Source: Gammaproteobacteria bacterium
GTDB lineage: Bacteria; Pseudomonadota; Gammaproteobacteria; Thiohalobacterales; Thiohalobacteraceae
Direction: 5' to 3'
DNA: 64,000 nt
Assembly: GCA_018819175.1 (NCBI GenBank)
Contig: JAHJQQ010000014.1
Coordinates: forward strand, 1-64,000
Position numbers and translations under genes: made by a program. Under the pieces are notes generated by a model. The model ran no database searches. It saw nothing but the letters and a program-made list of their open reading frames with translations, and had not been told where the DNA came from. This document shows, one piece after another, positions 17,235-26,320 of this stretch (the first letter of the stretch is position 1; each line of letters starts with the position of its first letter).

Positions 17235-19547
17235 ATGAGCAAACATCTCGTCATCGTTGAGTCTCCGGCCAAAGCCAAGACCATTAAAAAATACCTGGGC
17301 AAGGATTTCGAGGTCATGGCTTCCTACGGCCATGTCCGCGACCTAATACCCAAGGGTGGCGCCGTCGATCCGGATAACGACTTCGCCATGAAGTATGTGT
17401 TGATCGACAAAAATGCCAAGCATGTCGATACCATCGTCAAGGCCATGAAAAAGGCCGACACCCTGTATCTGGCAACAGATCCGGATCGTGAGGGTGAGGC
17501 CATCTCCTGGCACCTTTACGAAATCCTGCTGCAAAAGAAACTCCTCAAAGATAAACCGACGCATCGCGTGGTGTTCCACGAAATTACCAAGCGCGCGGTC
17601 AACGAGGCGGTTGAGAACCCGCGTGAACTGTCCATGGATCTGGTGAACGCCCAGCAGGCGCGACGCGCACTGGATTACCTGGTTGGTTTCAACCTATCGC
17701 CGCTGTTATGGAAGAAAATCCGCCGCGGCCTCTCCGCCGGACGCGTGCAGAGTCCGGCGTTACGCATGATTGTTGAGCGCGAAGAGGAAATCGAGGCCTT
17801 CAAGGCACGTGAATACTGGACCGTCGAAGCGGATCTGGATAAGGACCAGCAAAGTTTTATCGCCAAGCTGACCGAATTGCATGGCAACAAGCTCAGCCAG
17901 TTCGACATCACCCAGGAAGACCAGGCCCGCAGCGTCGAAAAAGAATTAACCACGGCGGCAGGCGGAAACCTGACCGTCGACCGCGTTGAGAAAAAGCAAC
18001 GCAAACGTAATCCTTCAGCGCCCTTCACCACCTCGACGCTGCAACAGGAAGCCTCGCGCAAACTCGGTTTTTCGGCCAGCCGCACCATGCGCGTTGCCCA
18101 GCAACTGTATGAAGGTATCGACATCGGTGGCGGCGCCGTCGGTCTGATCACCTATATGCGTACAGATTCGGTGAACCTGGCCAACGAGGCCCTGGAAGAA
18201 ATTCGCGCCTTGATCACAGCGCGCTACGGTAAAGAGAATCTTCCGGACGCGCCGCGTACTTATAAAACCAAGGCCAAAAATGCCCAGGAGGCACATGAAG
18301 CTGTGCGCCCCACCCTGGCGGAGCAGGTTCCGGATGACATCAAGACACATCTGACGACCGATCAGTTCAAACTCTACGACCTCATCTGGAAACGCACCAT
18401 CGCCTGTCAGATGATTCATGCAACGATTGATACCGTCGGCGTGGATTTCAAATGCGGTGAAGGTAATCTGCTGCGCGCGACCGGCTCGACCATTGCCAAT
18501 CCCGGCTTCATGGCGGTGTATCAGGAAAGCCTGGACGACAGTAAAGGCGACAGCGACGAATCCGCCTTGTTACCGCCGATGAAAAAAGGCGATGTGATCA
18601 AACTGCTGAAAATCCGTCCTGAACAGCATTTCACTGAGCCGCCACCGCGCTACACGGAAGCGAGCCTGGTCAAAAGCCTGGAAGAGCATGGCATCGGCCG
18701 GCCTTCGACCTATGCCAGCATTATCTCCACCCTGGTCGCGCGCGAATACGTTACCTTGGAGAAGCGTCGTTTCCAGCCGACCGATGTCGGGCGCGTCGTC
18801 AGCAAGTTCCTGACCCAGCACTTCACACAGTATGTCGATTACGCCTTCACGGCCGCGCTGGAAGATGATCTCGACGAGATCGCGCGCGGGGAACGCGAAT
18901 GGATTCCGCTGATGAAGAGTTTCTGGAAACCCTTCCATGAACTCGTAACCGACAAAGAAAGCAGCGTCTCGCGCAAAGACGTCACCACCGAGGCACTCGA
19001 CGAAGACTGCCCGAAATGTGGCAAGCCGCTGAATATTCGCCTTGGCCGCCGCGGGCGTTTTGTCGGTTGCACCGGTTATCCGGAATGCGATTACACCCGC
19101 AATCTGGACGATGAAGAAGGCAGCAGCTCCGAACCTGAGAAAGTCGAAGGACGCACCTGCCCGGCTTGCGGTTCGGATTTACTTATCCGCCAAGGCCGTT
19201 ATGGCAAGTTCATTGGCTGCAGCAGCTACCCCAACTGTAAACACATTGAATCGTTGGAACAGCCAACCGATACCGGTGTTACCTGCCCGGAGTGCAAGAA
19301 GGGCACCATGCTCAAGCGCAAATCGCGCAATGGCAAAATCTTCTTCTCCTGCAGCACCTACCCGGACTGCAAATATGCGGTATGGAACGAACCCATCAAT
19401 GAGCCTTGCCCGAGTTGCGGTTGGCCGATCCTTACACTGAAGACCACCAAGCGGCGCGGCACAGAAAAGGTCTGTCCGCAAAGCGAGTGCAAACACACTG
19501 AACCCTATGAGGACGGCGAGGGTGAGGGTGAGGGCGACGACGCCTGA
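17235..19547 (+). CDS. topA: DNA topoisomerase I
   Basis: 770 residues. The Toprim domain shows VESPAKAKTIKKYLG (catalytic glutamate) and ATDPDREGEAISWHL; the nicking tyrosine lies in GLITYMRTDS. The C-terminus carries four C4 zinc ribbons (each with CPxC and a later pair such as CxxYPxC), the last with a modified second pair. It relaxes negatively supercoiled DNA. The length is somewhat below E. coli TopA because the non-zinc C-terminal tail is replaced by a short Gly/Glu/Asp-rich end. The dprA-smg-topA order is conserved. Confidence 0.97.
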   Translation: MSKHLVIVESPAKAKTIKKYLGKDFEVMASYGHVRDLIPKGGAVDPDNDFAMKYVLIDKNAKHVDTIVKAMKKADTLYLATDPDREGEAISWHLYEILLQKKLLKDKPTHRVVFHEITKRAVNEAVENPRELSMDLVNAQQARRALDYLVGFNLSPLLWKKIRRGLSAGRVQSPALRMIVEREEEIEAFKAREYWTVEADLDKDQQSFIAKLTELHGNKLSQFDITQEDQARSVEKELTTAAGGNLTVDRVEKKQRKRNPSAPFTTSTLQQEASRKLGFSASRTMRVAQQLYEGIDIGGGAVGLITYMRTDSVNLANEALEEIRALITARYGKENLPDAPRTYKTKAKNAQEAHEAVRPTLAEQVPDDIKTHLTTDQFKLYDLIWKRTIACQMIHATIDTVGVDFKCGEGNLLRATGSTIANPGFMAVYQESLDDSKGDSDESALLPPMKKGDVIKLLKIRPEQHFTEPPPRYTEASLVKSLEEHGIGRPSTYASIISTLVAREYVTLEKRRFQPTDVGRVVSKFLTQHFTQYVDYAFTAALEDDLDEIARGEREWIPLMKSFWKPFHELVTDKESSVSRKDVTTEALDEDCPKCGKPLNIRLGRRGRFVGCTGYPECDYTRNLDDEEGSSSEPEKVEGRTCPACGSDLLIRQGRYGKFIGCSSYPNCKHIESLEQPTDTGVTCPECKKGTMLKRKSRNGKIFFSCSTYPDCKYAVWNEPINEPCPSCGWPILTLKTTKRRGTEKVCPQSECKHTEPYEDGEGEGEGDDA

Positions 19548-19603
19548 ATTATATTGATCACCACGCGCCGGCGTGCTGACCTAATCGCACCTCCTCTCGT
19601 AAT

Positions 19604-19623
19604 GAGCCAGCGCATCCTGGCTC
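19604..19623 (+). terminator. Possible topA terminator hairpin
   Basis: GAGCCAG and CTGGCTC form a 7-bp stem with a six-base loop, 57 bases after the topA stop. The following bases (TAGCTTCTC) are only mildly pyrimidine-rich, so termination is uncertain. Confidence 0.35.
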
Positions 19624-19757
19624 TAGCTTCTCTGCTAATAAAACGATTTAATCGATTAATTTGCCTCCAAAATCCTTAGATGGGGGCTACCCTCTAAGCA
19701 CAATTCGCATCGCCTAAACGGTGATAGCCCGCAGAATGGCTAACCCATCACAAAAAA

Positions 19758-19773
19758 TGGCATAACTTCTGCA
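19758..19773 (+). promoter_or_regulatory. Candidate sigma-54 promoter upstream of the diguanylate cyclase
   Basis: TGGCATAACTTCTGCA keeps the obligatory GG-N10-GC spacing of -24/-12 promoters and matches TGGCAY-N-TGCA at the ends. Transcription would start near 19785, about 105 bases before the ATG at 19891. The match is good but not perfect (C instead of T before TGC). Confidence 0.42.
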
Positions 19774-19890
19774 TTATCTCAGTCACCGTGCCGTTAACAG
19801 CAGCACAACAAGATCTGTCCCTGTCTGTCCTTTTTTGGCCGTCACCAGCAACCATGGAATGGATGCCACAGTAGAGCGATAACAATATTT

Positions 19891-20928
19891 ATGGAATACC
19901 CCGAATCCGCCGAACAAGCTGCAGAATTCATCCGCCTGGCATTACCGCTGATGGCGCGCAATGGCATCCCGGCCAATCCCAAGCATTACACTGTTTGGTA
20001 TGACTATGTCAGCGGTCGCAATCAGCCTTTGAAAGAATCCATTGATCGTGCGCTGTCTTCCGATCAGAAAATAAATCCCGATCTGAGTGATGAGATCTTC
20101 GAACAATACTTCCGTAGCAATGAAGAGAAAATTGCTGATCAGATGCGTAGCGAAGTCCGCACCCTGATATCGACCGTCCTGCAACAGTTGACGACGTCAG
20201 GTGGGCAGGCACATCACTATGGCGCCGTGCTTGAAACTTATAACACGCGTATGTCACAGGACTTGAGTACGGGAGACTTCCGCAAACTCATCGGCGAATT
20301 CATGGGTGAAACGCGCGAGATGCTGGAGGCTAACCGGCAACTCGCACAGCAACTTCAAAATACCAATCATGAACTCGATGAACTACGCATCCAACTCGAA
20401 AGTGCACGCCACGAAGCCAGCACCGATGCATTGACCGGGCTGGCCAATCGCAAAGCTTTTGACGCCGCTTTGTTGGAACAAACTGCCCTTGCAACGGATA
20501 TGTGTAACGACCTCTGCCTGATCATGGCCGATATCGATCACTTCAAGCACTTCAACGACAACCACGGACATTTGATAGGCGATAAATTGCTGCGCTTCGT
20601 GTCCAACATTCTCAAGGACTCGCTCAAGGGCCAGGACTTGGTGGCGCGCTTCGGCGGTGAGGAATTCGCAATTCTGCTACCGAACACGCCATTACGCGGC
20701 GCTCTTGCCGTGGCCGAATCATTGCGTGCCCGGGTACAGAGCCAGCGGCTGCGCCGCACCGATACTCAAAAACCGATCGGTGGCGTCACCCTATCACTGG
20801 GTATCGCCTGTTTCCGCAACGGTGAATCGCCGGAAGACATCATCGCCCGTGCCGATAGCGCGTTGTATCTGTCCAAACGACAGGGGCGTAATCGCGTCAC
20901 CTTGGAAACCCAGATTCCCGCCGCCTAA
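19891..20928 (+). CDS. Diguanylate cyclase (GGDEF protein)
   Basis: 345 residues. The N-terminal half is helical with a long coiled-coil-like stretch (residues 130-175) and no membrane segment, so the protein is cytoplasmic. The GGDEF domain begins at DALTGLANRKAFD; the active-site motif is GGEEF (residues 255-259), with the metal-binding D in MADIDHFKHFND. The usual RxxD inhibitory site before it reads KGQD, so product inhibition may be absent. It should make cyclic di-GMP from two GTP. The start ATG has only a weak ribosome binding site. Confidence 0.9.
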   Translation: MEYPESAEQAAEFIRLALPLMARNGIPANPKHYTVWYDYVSGRNQPLKESIDRALSSDQKINPDLSDEIFEQYFRSNEEKIADQMRSEVRTLISTVLQQLTTSGGQAHHYGAVLETYNTRMSQDLSTGDFRKLIGEFMGETREMLEANRQLAQQLQNTNHELDELRIQLESARHEASTDALTGLANRKAFDAALLEQTALATDMCNDLCLIMADIDHFKHFNDNHGHLIGDKLLRFVSNILKDSLKGQDLVARFGGEEFAILLPNTPLRGALAVAESLRARVQSQRLRRTDTQKPIGGVTLSLGIACFRNGESPEDIIARADSALYLSKRQGRNRVTLETQIPAA

Positions 20929-20941
20929 CTGTCCAACCTAA

Positions 20942-22044
<1,103 letters not shown>

Positions 22045-22055
22045 GGTATGCGCGC

Positions 22056-22985
22056 TTGACACTTACTGAACTCCGCTATCTGGTTGCGCTGGCACAGCAG
22101 CGACATTTCGGTCGTGCCGCCGAAAGCTGTTATGTCAGCCAGCCGACTCTGAGTGTCGCTATAAAAAAGCTGGAGGACGAGCTTGGTGTGGCGTTATTCG
22201 AGCGTCGCAAACAGGACATAACACTCACGCCCATTGGTCAGCAGATTGTCGAACAGGCTCAGCGCGTCCTGGAAGAGGCATCTGCCATCAAGCAACTCGC
22301 GAAGCAAGGGCAAGATCAGCTCAAGGGCCCACTGCGACTGGGTGCCATCTACACGATCGGTCCCTACCTATTCCCTAATCTGATTCCTGTCCTGCATGAG
22401 AATGCACCACAAATGCCGCTGGTGATCGAAGAGAATTACACGGCGCGCCTAAGCGAACGATTGCGCCAAGGCGAATTGGATGCCGCGCTGCTTGCCTTAC
22501 CCTTTGACGAGCCCGGTCTGGTGACACTGCCGCTGTATGACGAACCCTTTGTCATCGTGATTCCCAGCAGTCACCCCTGGACCGCACGCGCGGATATTCC
22601 CGCTGCGGATCTCGCGCAGGAAAACCTGCTCATGCTCGGCAGCGGTCATTGCTTCCGTACACAGGTACTCGATGCCTGTCCCGGCTGCGTGCAACGCCTC
22701 AGTGATCAATCACAGCGCCAGACCATTGAAGGCACTTCACTGGAAACCCTCCGGCACATGGTTGCCAGTGGCATGGGCATTACCGTATTACCTGCCACTG
22801 CGGCCGGCGCCGACCGGTATGCACAGCGGTTATTGAGCATACGGCGCTTCAGTGCCCCCGAGCCCACCCGGCGAGTAGCACTGGTCTGGCGCAAAAGTTT
22901 TCCGCGTCCAGCCGCCATCGAGGCACTTCGGACCGCGATCCTGGACAGCGGTCTGAGCGGTATTCAGCCGGTTAACCTGACCTGA
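22056..22985 (+). CDS. oxyR: Hydrogen peroxide-sensing LysR-type regulator OxyR
   Basis: 309 residues from a TTG at 22056; this start aligns with E. coli OxyR, and CTGAGG at 22041-22046 provides a ribosome binding site. The N-terminal helix-turn-helix (RHFGRAAESCYVSQPTLSVA) and LysR effector domain are intact. The redox cysteines fall at residues 199 (GHC) and 208, the same numbers and spacing as in E. coli, so a peroxide-induced disulfide switch is expected. An additional cysteine at 211 makes a CPGC motif. The rubrerythrin cassette follows, with an OxyR-like operator in between. Confidence 0.95.
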   Translation: MTLTELRYLVALAQQRHFGRAAESCYVSQPTLSVAIKKLEDELGVALFERRKQDITLTPIGQQIVEQAQRVLEEASAIKQLAKQGQDQLKGPLRLGAIYTIGPYLFPNLIPVLHENAPQMPLVIEENYTARLSERLRQGELDAALLALPFDEPGLVTLPLYDEPFVIVIPSSHPWTARADIPAADLAQENLLMLGSGHCFRTQVLDACPGCVQRLSDQSQRQTIEGTSLETLRHMVASGMGITVLPATAAGADRYAQRLLSIRRFSAPEPTRRVALVWRKSFPRPAAIEALRTAILDSGLSGIQPVNLT

Positions 22986-22992
22986 GTATATG

Positions 22993-23029
22993 ATAGTAAT
23001 TAACTATTATTAATATATTTACAATCAAT
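22993..23029 (+). promoter_or_regulatory. Candidate OxyR operator upstream of rubrerythrin
   Basis: Four tetranucleotides are spaced exactly as in the OxyR consensus: ATAG-N7-CTAT-N7-ATAT-N7-CAAT, starting eight bases after the oxyR stop. The first two blocks are perfect; the third and fourth each differ by one base. Placement 68 bases before the rubrerythrin ATG fits activation of the detoxification cassette. Confidence 0.65.
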
Positions 23030-23096
23030 TAGATTAATTCATGTCATCCCATTAACCTGTATCCCGTCGTCAACACATTACCCGGGAGGGATACAC

Positions 23097-23570
23097 ATGA
23101 ACCAGCAAGACTCTGTTACTGTTAAGAATATTGAGGCCGCCTTGGCCGGCGAATCGATGGCCCATATCAAGTATCTGTACTTCGCACGGGTCTGTCGTGC
23201 CCAGGGCGATATCGAAACAGCCGAAGTCTTCGAGGCCACTGCCGCCCAGGAGATCCAGCATGCCTGGGGACATCTGGACCTGCTAATGCCCGCTAAACAG
23301 ATGAACCCGGCCAAGTGTCTGGAGTTCGCCATCGCCGGCGAGACCTATGAGTACACCGAAATGTACCCGCAGTTCCGTCATCTGGCCGAGCAGGAACAAC
23401 GCAGCGATGCCGTGCGTGAATTCGACGAACAAATCGCCGAATCACGGGAGCATGCCGAGCAGTTCCGCGCCACGCTGGAAAAAGCTGCGAAACGTTTCGC
23501 CGCGCTGACCAAGGTCGAGGAAAAGCACGCCAATCACTACCGCGAAACCTTGGCACGTCTCGGCAACTGA
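23097..23570 (+). CDS. Rubrerythrin (ferritin-like di-iron domain only)
   Basis: 157 residues with a strong ribosome binding site (GGGAGGG) before the ATG. The ferritin-like four-helix domain carries the di-iron ligands: E in LAGESMAHIKY, ExxH in AAQEIQHAWGH, E in AGETYEYTEMY and ExxH in VEEKHANHY. It lacks the C-terminal rubredoxin domain found in classical rubrerythrins; a separate rubredoxin gene follows 51 bases later. The family reduces hydrogen peroxide to water. The product is cytoplasmic and probably receives electrons from the rubredoxin and reductase encoded downstream. Confidence 0.92.
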   Translation: MNQQDSVTVKNIEAALAGESMAHIKYLYFARVCRAQGDIETAEVFEATAAQEIQHAWGHLDLLMPAKQMNPAKCLEFAIAGETYEYTEMYPQFRHLAEQEQRSDAVREFDEQIAESREHAEQFRATLEKAAKRFAALTKVEEKHANHYRETLARLGN

Positions 23571-23621
23571 TCTGTCACCTGAATTGAACGATTTCTAAAT
23601 ACTTTAATAGAGGACATCACG

Positions 23622-23789
23622 ATGAAAAAGTGGCAATGCATTGTTTGTGGCTTCATCTATGACGAAGCGGATGGTCTGCCGGATGAAGGTATCGCCGCCG
23701 GTACCGCATGGACAGATATACCGGAAGACTGGGCCTGTCCCGAATGCGGCGTCAGCAAGGCCGACTTCGAAATGGTGGAAATGGCCTGA
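23622..23789 (+). CDS. Rubredoxin
   Basis: 55 residues, full rubredoxin size. The two iron-binding CxxCG knuckles are C6-IVC9-G and C39-PEC42-G, with the aromatic core MKKWQC..IYD and [15 protein letters not shown]. It carries one electron in an Fe(SCys)4 centre. Its stop codon TGA shares its last base with the ATG of the reductase gene, so translation is coupled. Likely donor to the rubrerythrin encoded upstream. Confidence 0.97.
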   Translation: MKKWQCIVCGFIYDEADGLPDEGIAAGTAWTDIPEDWACPECGVSKADFEMVEMA

Positions 23790-24949
23790 TGGCTGCCGCG
23801 CAGATGAAACCAATTGTGATTATCGGGACCGGGCTGGCGGGTTACACCGTCGCCCGGGAATTCCGGAAGCTCGACCAAGAAACACAGCTGGTTATGCTGT
23901 CGGCGGACGACGCGGGTTATTACTCCAAACCCATGCTCTCGAATGCTTTAGCCCAAGGCAAAACCCCTGATGCGCTGTTATTGTCGAGTGCCGAACAAAT
24001 GGCTTCACAACTGCGCGCCGATATCCATGCTTATGCAGCTGTCAGCAGTATCGACCCGGAAACCCAACGTATTCGCTTTAATGGTGCCGAGGTGGAATAT
24101 CAACATCTGGTGCTCGCACTCGGAGCAGACCCCTTTCGGTTGCCTCTGCAGGGCGACGCCGCTGAGTCCGTCTTGTCGGTCAACGATCGCGCCGACTATG
24201 CACGCTTCCGCTCGGCTATCGAAGGCAAAGATCGCATTGTCATTCTAGGTGGCGGTCTGATTGGCTGCGAATTCGCCAATGATCTCGCCGCGTCTGGCTA
24301 TCAGGTATCAGTCATCGACATAGGCACTCATCCGCTAGGCCGACTGGTGCCGGAAGAAATTGGGATGGTTATGCGCGATACACTGGCGACCATTGGTATT
24401 GATTGGTATCTGGGTTTATCGGTCGCCCAGGTCGATCATGCAACCGATGGCATACGGGTCACACTCAGCAACGGCATCACACTCGAGGCCGATGCCGTAC
24501 TCAGTGCCATCGGCCTGCGGCCGCGTATTGCATTAGCTACAGCAGCGGGCTTGACGGTGAATCGCGGCATAGTTACCGATCAGTATCTGACAACCTCATC
24601 GGCCCGGATCTCAGCCTTGGGTGACTGTGCGGAAGTTTCAGGCCTGGTGTTGCCATTCGTGATGCCACTCATGCAGGCGGCACGCAGTCTCGCCAAGACC
24701 TTGTCCGGCAATCCCACCCCCGTTCATTATCCAGCCATGCCGGTCGTAGTGAAGACCCCGGCCTGTCCGCTGGTGATCTCACCACCGGCTGCAAATGCAG
24801 AAGGCACCTGGCATATCGAGACGAGTGGTGCAGGCACACAAGCCCTGTTCAGCGGCGTTGATGGAGCACTGCTGGGATACGCGCTGACCGGAACAGCAAC
24901 CGCGCACAAACAGAGACTCACCAAAGACCTGCCCGTGGTGCTGGCGTGA
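23789..24949 (+). CDS. Rubredoxin-NAD+ reductase (FAD-dependent)
   Basis: 386 residues from the ATG at 23789 that overlaps the rubredoxin stop; an earlier in-frame start would overlap rubredoxin and is unlikely. An FAD-binding GxGxxG (IVIIGTGLAGYTVARE) opens the protein, the NAD-binding motif IVILGGGLIGCEFANDL lies near residue 145, and the FAD closing motif ISALGDCAE near 275. This is the pyridine-nucleotide disulfide oxidoreductase fold without a redox disulfide. With rubredoxin and rubrerythrin it forms an NADH-to-peroxide electron chain. Confidence 0.93.
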   Translation: MAAAQMKPIVIIGTGLAGYTVAREFRKLDQETQLVMLSADDAGYYSKPMLSNALAQGKTPDALLLSSAEQMASQLRADIHAYAAVSSIDPETQRIRFNGAEVEYQHLVLALGADPFRLPLQGDAAESVLSVNDRADYARFRSAIEGKDRIVILGGGLIGCEFANDLAASGYQVSVIDIGTHPLGRLVPEEIGMVMRDTLATIGIDWYLGLSVAQVDHATDGIRVTLSNGITLEADAVLSAIGLRPRIALATAAGLTVNRGIVTDQYLTTSSARISALGDCAEVSGLVLPFVMPLMQAARSLAKTLSGNPTPVHYPAMPVVVKTPACPLVISPPAANAEGTWHIETSGAGTQALFSGVDGALLGYALTGTATAHKQRLTKDLPVVLA

Positions 24950-24952
24950 GGC

Positions 24953-24981
24953 AAAAAAAACCCCGCTTTTAAGGGCGGGGT
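24953..24981 (-). terminator. Intrinsic terminator 2 of the minus-strand ncRNA
   Basis: ACCCCGC/GCGGGGT forms a 7-bp GC-rich stem with an eight-base loop. Read on the minus strand it is followed by eight U residues; on the plus strand no U tract follows. It therefore ends minus-strand transcription coming from the ncRNA region. Confidence 0.85.
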
Positions 24982-25000
24982 GAAAAACGCTTTTCAGCGT
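24982..25000 (-). terminator. Intrinsic terminator 1 of the minus-strand ncRNA
   Basis: On the minus strand ACGCT-GAAA-AGCGT is followed directly by UUUUUC. It is a short but classical hairpin placed just before the stronger terminator at 24953-24981. Confidence 0.65.
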
Positions 25001-25034
25001 CGGAGGAGTCGTTCAGATTCAGTGTTCAGTCATC

Positions 25035-25186
25035 TGTGGCATGAGCCCGCTGGTTGAACCTGCGTTAGCACCGTTCGGGGCCCTGTGGCACTTTAGGAGT
25101 TCCGGCAAGCGGACCTGCACACCGTGTCACCAACAGCCCTGCATGGTTCTGGTTTTGGGTTCCAACCCGCCCGGACTCATGCCACA
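25035..25186 (-). ncRNA. ssrS: Structured small RNA, probable 6S RNA
   Basis: This 152-base minus-strand segment is closed by a 15-bp helix (UGUGGCAUGAGUCCG with CGGGCUCAUGCCACA, one G-U pair). A second helix (GGUUG-AACC with GGUU-CAACC) lies inside, then a large open region and an apical arm containing UUGGUGA and GGUCCGCUUGCCGG followed by CCUAAAG. This rod with a central bubble and these segments resemble gammaproteobacterial 6S RNA, which binds the sigma-70 RNA polymerase holoenzyme. A -35/-10 pair sits at the right distance upstream and two terminators follow. No reading frame of note exists here. The ncRNA call is firm; the 6S identity is by eye. Confidence 0.6.
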
Positions 25187-25190
25187 AATA

Positions 25191-25218
25191 ACTCTACATC
25201 CGTCTCTGTTGAGGTCAG
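25191..25218 (-). promoter_or_regulatory. Candidate sigma-70 promoter of the 6S-like RNA
   Basis: On the minus strand CTGACC (25218-25213) and TAGAGT (25196-25191) are 16 bases apart. The predicted start, about seven bases after the -10 box, falls at 25184-25186, exactly the 5' end of the closing helix. Confidence 0.5.
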
Positions 25219-25274
25219 CGGCAACGATTCGGCTTTCTTGAATCAGCTGGTGCGCCGGCCTCGCTTAGACATAA

Positions 25275-25290
25275 TGCAGGGCTTGTGCCA
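25275..25290 (-). promoter_or_regulatory. Candidate sigma-54 promoter upstream of the 6S-like RNA
   Basis: On the minus strand TGGCACAAGCCCTGCA matches the -24/-12 consensus (TGGCAC perfect, TGCA at the end, GG-N10-GC). Transcription would start near 25263, about 80 bases before the structured RNA. No protein-coding gene follows on this strand before the terminators. Confidence 0.5.
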
Positions 25291-25399
25291 ACTGCCATAA
25301 AAATCTTTTAATTACTGATATACAATGTAAAAGAGAAGATAGACAGGATCCTGCAGGCGTGTCGCTCGCCCTATAAGAGCACACAACGACAATAATGCG

Positions 25400-26320
25400 T
25401 CACTGTCTGGCAACATGTCGGCGCAAATAACCACTCGCACCCGCGGCCGTGAGGATGCACCAAACCGCGAACAGGGCGCCGGGCAGGGCAGTTTCGGGTT
25501 GGAAATGTTTGAGCGCCAGCGCGACACCCAGACCCGCATTCTGCATACCGATCTCGATGGCCAACGCCAGTCGGTGCCGGAAATCAAACCGGTAAAGTCG
25601 CGCCAACCACCAGCCGGCCAGATAACCCAGACCATTCACCACCATCACAGCCAACATCACCAACGGCCCGAGGTCGGCAATCCGCGCCTGATTGGCGGCC
25701 ACTGCATAACTGCAGATGATGACAATCGCCACGGCGGCAAACGCCGGTGCCAGGTCACGCGCCACCGCGAGCCGTACACCCAGCAATCGCCGCAAACCCA
25801 TACCCAGTAATAAGGGCATCACCACGGTCATGACAATGGTCTGCAGCATCGGCCAAAATTCAATTTCGAAAAACACACCGCCGAGCAGCTTCACGAGTGC
25901 AGGAGTCAATACCGGTGCGAGCATCGTTGCCACCGTGGTCAACGCAACCGAATACGCCACGGCCCCGCCAGCCAGATACACAATCACGTTGCTGGCCATG
26001 GCGCCCGGTGCACAACCGACAATAATGAAGCCCAACGCCAGCGCATCGGAGACCGGTAGTAGGTAGGCCGCAGCGAATCCCAGGGCGGGCATAACCGTGA
26101 ACTGGGTCAGCACACCCAAGCCGATGCGCTTGGGTTCACGTAGCGTGTTCTGTAATTCCCGCGGATCCAGCACAACGCCCAAAGCGAACATCGTCACGGC
26201 AAAGAACCACAGATAACTGGCTTTGAAGATCAGAAACAACGGTGGATGCAGATAGGCGAGGATTGCACCCAGCAAGGTCAAAGGGGCCAGTTGATTGGCC
26301 AGGAAACGGATCAAGGGCAT
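25400..26320 (-). CDS. Bile acid:sodium symporter (BASS) family transporter
   Basis: 306 residues, strongly hydrophobic, with about ten membrane segments. Family hallmarks include FALGVVLDPRELQ, FIIVGCAPGAMASNVIVYLAGG (the crossover/sodium site region) and AIEIGMQNAGLGVALA near the C-terminus. Members co-transport organic anions such as ketopantoate or pyruvate with Na+ across the inner membrane; the substrate here is not deducible. The 89-base gap to the mlaC stop suggests possible co-transcription with mlaC. Confidence 0.88.
   Translation of the reverse strand: MPLIRFLANQLAPLTLLGAILAYLHPPLFLIFKASYLWFFAVTMFALGVVLDPRELQNTLREPKRIGLGVLTQFTVMPALGFAAAYLLPVSDALALGFIIVGCAPGAMASNVIVYLAGGAVAYSVALTTVATMLAPVLTPALVKLLGGVFFEIEFWPMLQTIVMTVVMPLLLGMGLRRLLGVRLAVARDLAPAFAAVAIVIICSYAVAANQARIADLGPLVMLAVMVVNGLGYLAGWWLARLYRFDFRHRLALAIEIGMQNAGLGVALALKHFQPETALPGALFAVWCILTAAGASGYLRRHVARQ

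Larger units (their letters stand above)
19548..19890 (+). other. Regulatory region between topA and diguanylate cyclase gene
   Basis: This 343-base gap has no gene. It contains short hairpins after topA, an AT-rich block around 19638-19662, a foldable segment at 19679-19749 closed by GATGGG/CCCATC with inner GGCTA/TAGCC and ATCGCC/GGTGAT pairs, and a sigma-54-like element at 19758-19773. It does not match the c-di-GMP riboswitch consensus. Confidence 0.5.

Noticed and set aside
19679..19749. c-di-GMP riboswitch upstream of the diguanylate cyclase
   Set aside because: The segment folds, but it lacks the conserved GEMM core (no GNRA tetraloop/receptor pattern), and it lies upstream of the likely transcription start.
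24953..24981. Terminator for the plus-strand rubredoxin reductase gene
   Set aside because: On the plus strand the GC-rich stem is followed by GAAAAAC, not by a U tract. The U tract exists only on the minus strand, so the hairpin belongs to the ncRNA side.
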